The notes beneath the pieces are model-generated. The model had not been told where the DNA came from, made no database searches, and saw nothing but the letters and a program-made list of their open reading frames with translations. The position numbers and the translations under genes were made by a program. 64,000 nucleotides of DNA. Origin: Flavobacterium erciyesense. Lineage in GTDB: Bacteria > Bacteroidota > Bacteroidia > Flavobacteriales > Flavobacteriaceae. The stretch is from positions 34,126-98,125 of the forward strand of contig NZ_JAGPXB010000014.1 of assembly GCF_018069925.1 (NCBI RefSeq), given 5' to 3'. Positions 57,388-64,000 of this stretch are shown one piece after another. Each line of letters starts with the position of its first letter. Position 1 is the first letter of the stretch.

Positions 57388-59280
57388 ATGAAAAACTTAG
57401 GCTACTTACCGAGATGGATTATTGTGAGTATTGACATGATGATTTTAATGATTTGTTTCGTGTCTACTTATTTAATTTTTAAAGGGATGCGGATGGATTA
57501 CATTGTGACCCATCACAACATTGCATTTGTTTCCTCTTTTTTTGGAACCAATTTGTTTTTCTTTTGGCTCTTCCGTACCTATTCTGGTATAATTAGACAC
57601 TCTTCTTATATCGATGCTATAAAATTATTCTTCTCTCAAGCAGCAGTGTTGATAGTATTCGTCTTGTTGAATTTTATTTGCTTGGTTGCTCTTGGTTTTA
57701 AACCTTTATTAAACACGGCTTTATTTTTTAATACAATTTTGTCCTTTTGTGGTTTGTTTTTATACCGCGTTTTGGTGAAACAAGCGTTTGAATTGTATTT
57801 TTCGGATAAAAAGAGCGCAAATCTTATTCGAACGGTGATTTACGGGACCGATGCAAATGCTATTTCGGTTGCCAATGCACTTAATTTTGAAACACCTGCT
57901 CGTTTTAAAATTGTCGGATTTGTGGATAAAAACAATCAAAATGCGTCCAAAAGGATGTTAGATTTACCCATATTGGTCTTGAAAAAGAAATTACCAACAT
58001 TGATGCGATCTGTAAATGCCCAAAGTGTCATTATTGCAGATAAGTCGTTGTCTAAAGAAGACCAAATTGCATTTGTGGATCAATGTTTAGAATATAACTT
58101 AAAAGTCTATACCGTACCATTGATTTCGGATTGGGAAAATCAAAAGGAAATTTCGCAAAAAGTAAAGACCATTGAGATTGAAGATTTACTGGAGCGTAAA
58201 CCTATCGTTTTAGATAATAAAGGGATCTCTAAACAATTAAAAGATAAAGTAATCTTAATTACAGGGGCTGCAGGATCAATAGGTAGCGAAATCGTAAGAC
58301 AAGTGATTACTTTTAATCCAAAATTGGTCATCATGCTGGATCAGGCCGAAACGCCATTGCATCATTTGCAACTAGAAATGGGGGTTTTAGGAAGTAATGT
58401 TGAGGTTCGTACTATAATTGGTGATATCCGAAATGAAGAGGCAATGGATATGGTTTTTAAAACCTATGCGCCACAAGTTGTTTTTCACGCTGCAGCTTAC
58501 AAACACGTGCCCTTAATGGAGGACAATCCTTGTCAAGCTATTTTTACAAATGTAGCAGGTACAAAGCTATTGGCAGATTTATCATGTTTGTATAAGGTCA
58601 AAAAATTTGTAATGGTCTCTACAGACAAGGCAGTAAACCCAAGTAATGTGATGGGAGCTAGTAAAAGAATCGCGGAGAAATACGTGCAATCACTTCAGTT
58701 GAAAAATCAACAGGAGAACGGAAAAGCAGCAACAAAATTTATCACCACCCGATTTGGTAATGTTTTAGGATCCAATGGATCTGTAGTGCCGTTATTTACA
58801 AAACAAATTGCACAAGGTGGTCCTGTAACCATAACACACAAAGATATTATCCGTTATTTCATGACGATTCCCGAGGCATGCCAATTAGTGCTAGAGGCAG
58901 GCGCAATGGGTAAAGGAGGCGAAATTTATATTTTTGACATGGGTAAACCTGTTCGAATTATAGATTTGGCTCGTAAAATGATAAAATTAGCCGGATTTGT
59001 GCCTGAAAAAGACATAAAGATTGAAGTAGTGGGTTTAAGACCAGGAGAGAAATTGTATGAAGAACTTCTCAATGATACGTCAAAGTCTATCCCGACTCAT
59101 CATGCAAAAATCATGATTGCTCAAGAAATCCAAGAGGAGTACGAGATTCTTCACCAGGAGATTTACGAATTGTTATCAATTTCTAAAAATTTCGATGGGG
59201 ATGCCATCGTAGGGCAAATGAAAAAAATTGTACCCGAATTCAAGAGTATGAATTCGAGTTTCGAAATATTAGACAAATAG
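57388..59280 (+). CDS. PglF/CapD-type UDP-GlcNAc 4,6-dehydratase
   Basis: Membrane-bound dehydratase (630 aa from the ATG at 57388, 655 aa if the in-frame TTG at 57313 is used). Four hydrophobic segments (first about 10-30) precede a nucleotide-binding domain and the SDR domain. The SDR domain has TGAAGSIGSEIVRQ, FHAAAYKHVPLMEDNP and the MxxxK motif STDKAVNPSNVMGASKRIAEK (split). It makes UDP-2-acetamido-4-keto-2,4,6-trideoxyglucose, the substrate of the PglE-like enzyme upstream. It is a separate transcription unit with its own promoter and terminator. Confidence 0.9.
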   Translation: MKNLGYLPRWIIVSIDMMILMICFVSTYLIFKGMRMDYIVTHHNIAFVSSFFGTNLFFFWLFRTYSGIIRHSSYIDAIKLFFSQAAVLIVFVLLNFICLVALGFKPLLNTALFFNTILSFCGLFLYRVLVKQAFELYFSDKKSANLIRTVIYGTDANAISVANALNFETPARFKIVGFVDKNNQNASKRMLDLPILVLKKKLPTLMRSVNAQSVIIADKSLSKEDQIAFVDQCLEYNLKVYTVPLISDWENQKEISQKVKTIEIEDLLERKPIVLDNKGISKQLKDKVILITGAAGSIGSEIVRQVITFNPKLVIMLDQAETPLHHLQLEMGVLGSNVEVRTIIGDIRNEEAMDMVFKTYAPQVVFHAAAYKHVPLMEDNPCQAIFTNVAGTKLLADLSCLYKVKKFVMVSTDKAVNPSNVMGASKRIAEKYVQSLQLKNQQENGKAATKFITTRFGNVLGSNGSVVPLFTKQIAQGGPVTITHKDIIRYFMTIPEACQLVLEAGAMGKGGEIYIFDMGKPVRIIDLARKMIKLAGFVPEKDIKIEVVGLRPGEKLYEELLNDTSKSIPTHHAKIMIAQEIQEEYEILHQEIYELLSISKNFDGDAIVGQMKKIVPEFKSMNSSFEILDK

Positions 59281-59316
59281 AAAAAATACATAGATATATA
59301 ATAATAGGATTAAACG

Positions 59317-59346
59317 AAACAGGCACTTAGGAGCCTGTTTTTTTTT
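59317..59346 (+). terminator. terminator after pglF
   Basis: AAACAGGC (59317-59324) pairs with GCCTGTTT (59333-59340) around an 8-nt loop, and the T-tract runs to 59346. Confidence 0.85.
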
Positions 59347-59385
59347 GTCCTTAATTTTAAGAAAATGGCATCACCTTTTAGGTTT

Positions 59386-59511
59386 TAACTGCGTGTAGTT
59401 CATGTTAGACTGAGCGCAGTCGAACTCAAGATTAGCAGAATCAGTGTCAGATTGAGCGCAGTCGAAGTCAGTCTGAGTACAGCCATTGTAAGGATGAGCG
59501 CTGTCGAAACC
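59386..59511. repeat. 21-bp tandem repeat, about six units
   Basis: The core TGAGCGCAGTCGAA occurs exactly at 59411 and 59453, and as TGAGCGCTGTCGAA at 59495. Degenerate copies fall in the same 21-bp phase at 59390, 59432 and 59474. Such GACTGAGCGCAGTCGAA-like sequences are common dispersed repeats in this group. Confidence 0.6.
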
Positions 59512-59527
59512 TCAATAAAGTAAATGT

Positions 59528-59550
59528 TAATGATATTGATTATCATTAGA
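59528..59550. promoter_or_regulatory. Fur-like box
   Basis: GATATTGATTATCATTAGA (59532-59550) agrees with the 19-bp E. coli Fur consensus at 15 positions. The same place holds a perfect inverted repeat, TAATGATA/TATCATTA, with a 5-bp spacer. It ends 23 bp before a TAnnTTTG box. Regulator identity is inferred. Confidence 0.4.
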
Positions 59551-59573
59551 AAGTCATATCGATACATAGCTAT

Positions 59574-59581
59574 TAAATTTG
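59574..59581 (+). promoter_or_regulatory. distal promoter box before the second wza
   Basis: TAAATTTG matches TAnnTTTG. RNA from here would include the T-run and about 240 nt of leader. The Fur-like box covers the region just upstream of its -33 position. Confidence 0.35.
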
Positions 59582-59606
59582 CGAAGGCTATCGAAAGTTT
59601 TTTCTA

Positions 59607-59630
59607 TTTTTTTTTTTTTTTTTTTTTTTT
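59607..59630. repeat. homopolymer of 24 T
   Basis: An uninterrupted run of 24 T lies between the distal and proximal promoter boxes of the second wza-wzc unit. Runs of this length are prone to slippage and to sequencing error. Confidence 0.85.
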
Positions 59631-59796
59631 ACCGATAATATTATAAATGAAGTGTTAGGTAATTTTATCCAGACGGTTTGGTATAAGTTAAAAAGTCGAG
59701 TGGGGTGTTGTAATTGCAAGCGTTGCAGTGTAAGTTAATGCTAGAATTTAAAAGTGTCTAAGCATAAATGTGACAAGTTTGTATGATTATAATTAC

Positions 59797-59804
59797 TATC
59801 TTTG
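59797..59804 (+). promoter_or_regulatory. proximal promoter of the second wza-wzc unit
   Basis: TATCTTTG matches TAnnTTTG, 22 nt before the ATG at 59827. A TTTG at 59778-59781 lies 15 nt upstream, slightly close for a -33 box. Confidence 0.5.
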
Positions 59805-59826
59805 GCACCTTTATAAACTGATAAAT

Positions 59827-60600
59827 ATGAAACACATTCTAAGACAGAAATTAGCAGTTATTGTTGTTTTTGTATTGTTGTTCTCGTCTTGTGCTTCTCG
59901 CCAAGATATGATTTATTATCAAGATATTGATAATCAAGGGGTACAAAAAGGCTTGAGTAGCTACGAAATTAAAATCCAACCAGATGATGTACTGTCACTT
60001 TCGATTTATGCTGATGATGCAGAGGCAGTAAAGTCATTTAACTTAAATTTAGCCCCTGATATGTCTACGGGTGCTAATGCTCGACCATCTTACCTTGTAG
60101 ATGCTAATGGGTATATTGATCTTCCTACCATTGGGAAATTCAAAATTAGTGGGTTATCTCGCAGTGAGGCTTTGCAAGCACTGGAGAAGGAGTTGTCAAA
60201 ATACATCAAAAAGCCAACAATTAGTCTTAGAATAAGTAATTTTAAAATCGCCGTACAAGGAGAGGTTAATGCACCAGGAGTTTTTCCTATTGTGTCAGAA
60301 CGAGTGACTCTAATGGAGGCAATAAGTATGGCAAAAGATTTGACGATATACGGGAAACGTAATAACATTTTAATTATTAGAGAGCTAGATGGTGTTCGAT
60401 CTTATAATAGAGTCGATATTACAAAAGTATCATTCATGAATTCACCTTTTTATTACCTATCTCAAAACGATGTGGTGTATGTGGAGCCTAATCAGAATAA
60501 AATTAACGGGTCTGCAATTGGTCCAAGTACTACTTTCATTTTTTCAATTACAGGCATTTTGATTTCTCTCGCAACATTGATAATAACTTCTTCTAAATAA
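59827..60600 (+). CDS. Wza-like polysaccharide export lipoprotein, second copy
   Basis: A 257-aa paralogue of the protein at 26463. The signal peptide ends LLFSSC with lipidated Cys22, followed by ASRQDMIYYQD. The export domain has YEIKIQPDDVLSLSIYADD, the SLBB-type part VQGEVNAPGVFPIVSERVTLMEAI, and the tail a hydrophobic helix (FIFSITGILISLATLII). The ATG at 59827 is preferred over an upstream in-frame start because the promoter box lies between them and the signal peptide begins there. The kinase gene follows 10 nt later. Confidence 0.88.
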   Translation: MKHILRQKLAVIVVFVLLFSSCASRQDMIYYQDIDNQGVQKGLSSYEIKIQPDDVLSLSIYADDAEAVKSFNLNLAPDMSTGANARPSYLVDANGYIDLPTIGKFKISGLSRSEALQALEKELSKYIKKPTISLRISNFKIAVQGEVNAPGVFPIVSERVTLMEAISMAKDLTIYGKRNNILIIRELDGVRSYNRVDITKVSFMNSPFYYLSQNDVVYVEPNQNKINGSAIGPSTTFIFSITGILISLATLIITSSK

Positions 60601-60610
60601 AATAGTAAAC

Positions 60611-62977
60611 ATGGAAAATAATTTAATGGGAAACGATGCTCCTGAACAAGATTTTCAGATAAGAGCTATTGTAGATCAGTATCTATACTATTGGAGGTGG
60701 TTTGTATTAGGAGTAGTACTTAGTTTAAGTGTTGCTTTTATTTATCTTAGATATTCAGTACCGCAATACAAAGCGGCGATGACTATTTTAGTAAAAGATG
60801 ATAAAAAGGGAGGTTTGTCATCTGAATTATCAGCATTCGCAGATATGGGAATTTCAGCTGGAAAAAGTAATTTAGATAATGAAATCGAAATCTTAAAATC
60901 ACGCAGCCTAGTCGAAAATACAGTACGTAAAATGAATTTGAATATTTCGTTTATCGTCGAAGGCAAGGTATTGAGTGCCAATCTTTATAATAGTGCCCCA
61001 ATTTTAATTAATTACCTCGAAAAAAAATCTGATTTTTATAAAGAAAGTCGATCCTATCAGTACCTAGCTTTGTCTAACGATACTTTTCAGTTTACAGATT
61101 TGCTTGGCAAAGGAAATGTTTTAGAGGGTGGGAAAAAGGTGTTTCGTTATGGTCAAGCAATTAGAACCAAATACGGTACCTTAGTGATCAATAAATCGTT
61201 GGTCAATTTGCAGCCTTATAGTGAGGATGTAAAGCCAATAAATATTGTTATTAACCCATTAGAAAGTGTGGCGGCAAGTTTTAAAGCTCGTTTAAATGTG
61301 GCGCCATTAAGTAAAACGAGTAGTATTGTCGAACTTTCTATGGTGGATCCTGTGGTTGAAAAAGCAGAGGATTTTTTGAATAATTTGGTGCAGAATTACA
61401 ATGAAGAAGCTGCTGCAGATAAAAATTTTATTTCTGAAAATACTTCAAAGTTTATCGCTAATCGTTTAGCATTAATAACAGAGGAACTCGATGGAGTAGA
61501 GAAGAACGTTGAAAGGTTTAAAACGGATAATCAATTAACAAATATTGAGTCCGAGGCCCAGCTATTTATGGAGGGTTCAAACCAATACGACAATAGAGGA
61601 ATAGAAACAGATATCCAATTGAATGTAGTGGCATCATTAATGGATTTCTTAAAGAAAAGCACCGCATCTGATTTGTTACCTGCTAATATTGCTAGTGGTG
61701 AGGCTAAAGAGTTGATTGAGCAATACAATCAATTAGTGCTTACACGGAATCGAGTTCTCAAAACGGCAACAGAGGCCAATCCCACGGTAGTAAAAATTAG
61801 TGAACAAATCACTGCCTTGAAATCAAATGTGGTCGCTAGTTTAAGTCGCCAAAAAAGCAATTTGATGATTCAAAAGAGAGATTTGGGAAGTCAAGAAGGT
61901 ATTTTTAATAGTAAAATAAAAAAAATTCCGTCGCAAGAACGTCAATTTAGGGTGATCGCTCGCCAACAAAAAGTAAAAGAAGAGTTGTACTTGTATCTTT
62001 TGCAAAAACGCGAAGAGACAGCTATAGCGCTTGCTGCTACTGAGTCAATTGCACGTGTAGTAGATTCTGCTAAAGGCTCAAAAACGCCAGTAGCTCCAAA
62101 AAAGAATATTATCTATCTTGGTGCTTTGCTCTTAGGCTTGTTAATTCCTTTTGCAATTATTTATTTGATGGATCTTTTGGATACTAAAATTAAAAGTCGC
62201 TTGGATTTAGAGGGTAAAACTTCAGTGCCTTTTATTGGTGATGTTCCTTCATCAGACTCTCCTTCTGAAATTATCAGGTCAGAAAGCCGTACGAGTACCG
62301 CCGAAGCACTTCGAATTATCCGAACGAACTTAGAGTTTATGTTGACCAAGGTGCCTGAAGGTATCGCAAAAACAATTTTTTTGACATCGACCTTTCCTAA
62401 AGAAGGTAAAACCTTTGTTTCAGTAAATTTAGCGGCCACTTTTGCTTTATCAGGAAAAAAAGTCTTGCTAATCGGTATGGATATTCGTAATCCAAGACTA
62501 GATGAGTATTTGTCGATTCCAGATCGTGGTGTAACTAATTATTTGTCTAGCAAAACACTAGTTTTAGAAGATTTAATTGTGAAATATGATGGTTTTGAAG
62601 ATTTCCACATTCTACCAGCAGGTATTATCCCTCCCAACCCAGCTGAGTTATTAATGAATAAAAAAGTAGATGGACTTTTTGAATCACTCAAAAAACAATA
62701 CGATTACATCATCGTTGATACAGCGCCCGTAAGTTTAGTGACAGATACTTTATTGATAGCGAAACATGCGGATTGTTTTATCTACGTAGCTCGCGCTAAC
62801 TTCTTAGAAAAACGAATGCTTAATATACCAAACACTTTGTTCAAAGAACAAAAGTTGCCTAACATGTGTATGCTTCTAAACGATACCGATTCTACTAAAG
62901 GTTATGGTTATGGTTACGGCTATGGAGCAAAAGTCGAGAAAAAAGTGTGGTACAAACGACTACTAGGAATCAAATAA
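60611..62977 (+). CDS. Wzc-like tyrosine autokinase, second copy
   Basis: A 788-aa co-polymerase/BY-kinase. Membrane segments are near residues 33-52 and 500-520, with a coiled-coil periplasmic domain between. Walker A is PKEGKT, Walker A' LIGMDIRNPRL and Walker B YIIVDTAPVSLVTD. The tail has GYGYGYGYG encoded by hexamer repeats (62900-62923), shorter than in the first copy. Its neighbour on the other strand is a PHP-type tyrosine phosphatase, the expected partner. Confidence 0.9.
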   Translation: MENNLMGNDAPEQDFQIRAIVDQYLYYWRWFVLGVVLSLSVAFIYLRYSVPQYKAAMTILVKDDKKGGLSSELSAFADMGISAGKSNLDNEIEILKSRSLVENTVRKMNLNISFIVEGKVLSANLYNSAPILINYLEKKSDFYKESRSYQYLALSNDTFQFTDLLGKGNVLEGGKKVFRYGQAIRTKYGTLVINKSLVNLQPYSEDVKPINIVINPLESVAASFKARLNVAPLSKTSSIVELSMVDPVVEKAEDFLNNLVQNYNEEAAADKNFISENTSKFIANRLALITEELDGVEKNVERFKTDNQLTNIESEAQLFMEGSNQYDNRGIETDIQLNVVASLMDFLKKSTASDLLPANIASGEAKELIEQYNQLVLTRNRVLKTATEANPTVVKISEQITALKSNVVASLSRQKSNLMIQKRDLGSQEGIFNSKIKKIPSQERQFRVIARQQKVKEELYLYLLQKREETAIALAATESIARVVDSAKGSKTPVAPKKNIIYLGALLLGLLIPFAIIYLMDLLDTKIKSRLDLEGKTSVPFIGDVPSSDSPSEIIRSESRTSTAEALRIIRTNLEFMLTKVPEGIAKTIFLTSTFPKEGKTFVSVNLAATFALSGKKVLLIGMDIRNPRLDEYLSIPDRGVTNYLSSKTLVLEDLIVKYDGFEDFHILPAGIIPPNPAELLMNKKVDGLFESLKKQYDYIIVDTAPVSLVTDTLLIAKHADCFIYVARANFLEKRMLNIPNTLFKEQKLPNMCMLLNDTDSTKGYGYGYGYGAKVEKKVWYKRLLGIK

Positions 62978-62990
62978 ACAATACCGTCCA

Positions 62991-63037
62991 AAAAAAAGCG
63001 GGTACTGTAGTGTTAAACTGCAGTACCCGCTTTTTTT
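62991..63037. terminator. bidirectional terminator
   Basis: AAAAAAAGCGGGTACTG (62991-63007) pairs with CAGTACCCGCTTTTTTT (63021-63037), and the stem continues as AGT/ACT above one G-U position. A/T-tracts on both sides allow it to serve the kinase gene and the convergent phosphatase gene. Confidence 0.9.
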
Positions 63038-63070
63038 ATGTTATTTAGGTCTTATGTTTTCAAGCCGGTT

Positions 63071-63817
63071 TTAAAGACTTGTACTTTTAAAAAATTGATT
63101 GTTACCAATAGCTTCTTCAAGAGGTTTTAGGTCTTTTAAAAGTACTTTGTTTTCAAAAGCAGCAATGTGTTTTAAATGATGTACATCCGTGCCTACATAA
63201 GTATACATGCCTTTCTGTAGTAATTGATTTGCGATTTTTGCAATCGCTTCACCATAATAACCTACTACCGAAAGTAGGTTCAATTGAAAAACGCAGCCTG
63301 CTCGCAAAAGTTTATCATACTCGCTGCTGTTGTTGTGATAAAAAAGGTAGCGTTCAGGATGTGCTAGCACTGGAGTGTATCCCGCCACTTGCAAGTCAAA
63401 CAAAATATTGTACAACTGTATTGGTGCATTGATGTATGACATTTCTACTAAAACATAATTATCTTTTAAAGTCAATAGAGTGCCTTCTTGAAAAAGAGTG
63501 ACGAACAGATCGTCCATCAAGTATTCTGCTGCAGCTTTAAAAGGCAATACAAATCCGTTTGCTTTTAAGTCAATTAAAGTAGATTGTTCCTTTTCAATAA
63601 TACCCTCCTTGGTGTTATTCCATACATGTTGAATAATATGAGGAGTAGTAATGATTTCAGAAATCCCAAAACTTTGCAACGCCTTTACAAGAGCTTGGGT
63701 GTCGCTCATAGCTTGAGCCCCATCATCAATACCTGGAAGCAAGTGAGAGTGTATGTCAATATGATGATCAGGGATTAAGTCCCTCAAGATCGGTTTGGAT
63801 TTTAAGAATGTAAACAT
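63071..63817 (-). CDS. PHP-type protein-tyrosine phosphatase (CpsB/YwqE-like)
   Basis: A 248-aa metal-dependent phosphatase of the PHP fold, which dephosphorylates BY-kinases such as Wzc. Metal-binding motifs are visible: HIDIHSHLLPGIDDGA (about residues 18-33), TTPHI, LVEMSYI, LAHPERY and the terminal GTDVHHLKH. The ATG at 63817 is chosen over a more distal in-frame start because the protein then begins MFTFLKSKPI and a TAnnTTTG box lies just upstream of it. It is convergent with the second wzc gene, its likely substrate partner. Confidence 0.88.
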   Translation of the reverse strand: MFTFLKSKPILRDLIPDHHIDIHSHLLPGIDDGAQAMSDTQALVKALQSFGISEIITTPHIIQHVWNNTKEGIIEKEQSTLIDLKANGFVLPFKAAAEYLMDDLFVTLFQEGTLLTLKDNYVLVEMSYINAPIQLYNILFDLQVAGYTPVLAHPERYLFYHNNSSEYDKLLRAGCVFQLNLLSVVGYYGEAIAKIANQLLQKGMYTYVGTDVHHLKHIAAFENKVLLKDLKPLEEAIGNNQFFKSTSL

Positions 63818-63821
63818 GCTG

Positions 63822-63829
63822 CAAATATA
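63822..63829 (-). promoter_or_regulatory. phosphatase promoter box, leaderless layout
   Basis: On the minus strand TATATTTG ends 4 nt before the ATG at 63817, so the mRNA probably has almost no 5' leader. Confidence 0.5.
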
Positions 63830-63940
63830 TATAAAGTCCACTATTATTGTACGCCTCTTGGTATATTCAATTTCGATACATGACTCCATTTTATTACTGT
63901 TGACATTATTGATGGATAGGATGTCTCTTTTGGCGTCCCA

Positions 63941-63983
63941 CCTTTCTTGCCCTTGCCTTTTGTTTAGGCAAGACCAAGAAAGG
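63941..63983. repeat. long inverted repeat at the right edge
   Basis: CCTTTCTTG (63941-63949) pairs with CAAGAAAGG (63975-63983). Inside, TTGCCT (63953-63958) pairs with AGGCAA (63966-63971). No T-tract follows. The flanking GCGTCGGGCTATTCGCTA looks like part of a dispersed intergenic repeat cut by the window edge. Confidence 0.5.
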
Positions 63984-64000
63984 CGTCGGGCTATTCGCTA

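Larger units (their letters stand above)
59281..59826 (+). other. intergenic region before the second wza
   Basis: This 546-nt region holds the pglF terminator, a 21-bp tandem repeat, a Fur-like box next to a TAnnTTTG box, a run of 24 T and the proximal promoter. No gene is seen. An in-frame GTG at 59770 only extends the wza reading frame over the promoter. Confidence 0.65.

Noticed and set aside
59770..59826. In-frame N-terminal extension of the second Wza-like protein
   Set aside because: The promoter box TATCTTTG lies inside it, and the signal peptide starts at the ATG at 59827.

Overview
The window looks like chromosome from a low-GC member of the Bacteroidota, most likely a Flavobacterium or close relative. 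The r-protein gene order (rpsL-rpsG-fusA-rpsJ, then rplC to rplQ with secY, infA, rpmJ and rpoA), the lack of Shine-Dalgarno sequences, the many TAnnTTTG promoter boxes and the CtlX, UpxY and CapE/F/G families all fit. I saw no rRNA, tRNA, CRISPR array, transposase or prophage gene.

Region 1 (1-514, minus): 5' part of a secreted, POTRA-like outer-membrane protein that runs off the left edge. Region 2 (779-18230, plus): the str/S10/spc/alpha ribosomal superoperon. Most gene gaps are 20 nt or less. The longer ones lie before rpsG, rplC, rpsH, rpsD and rplQ, and each contains inverted repeats, which suggests RNA-level feedback control. Region 3 (18407-26387): housekeeping genes carA, eno, gltA, two guanidino-group hydrolases (amidinotransferase/DDAH type and CtlX), marC (minus), a CoA-binding protein and recR, mostly separated by clear intrinsic terminators and TAnnTTTG promoters.

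Region 4 (26463-63817) is a surface-polysaccharide locus. Module A (26463-33852) holds a Wza-like lipoprotein, a Wzc-like tyrosine kinase, a UDP-sugar 4-epimerase, UDP-glucose dehydrogenase, an UpxY-type antiterminator and RmlB. It ends at a very strong terminator. Module B starts at a promoter at 34033 with a hairpin leader. It makes UDP-GlcNAc-derived uronic acid (TviB type), GDP-L-fucose (ManC, Gmd, Fcl) and UDP-L-FucNAc (CapE, CapF, CapG). It then encodes glycosyltransferases, an EpsG/Wzy-like polymerase, a Wzx flippase, a PglC-type initiating transferase, and PglD- and PglE-like enzymes. A PglF-type dehydratase follows from its own promoter. Module C (59827-62977) is a second Wza/Wzc pair, followed on the opposite strand by a PHP-type tyrosine phosphatase.

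Together, Region 4 can build nucleotide sugars, assemble a repeat unit on undecaprenyl phosphate, flip and polymerise it, and export it under tyrosine-phosphorylation control. The predicted sugars include L-FucNAc, a bacillosamine/QuiNAc4N-type sugar, L-fucose and a uronic acid. The most interesting non-coding signals are the r-protein leaders, the UpxY/terminator/leader arrangement, direct repeats bracketing capE, an 11-bp tandem repeat before pglF, and, before the second wza, a 21-bp tandem repeat, a Fur-like box next to a promoter box, and a run of 24 T.
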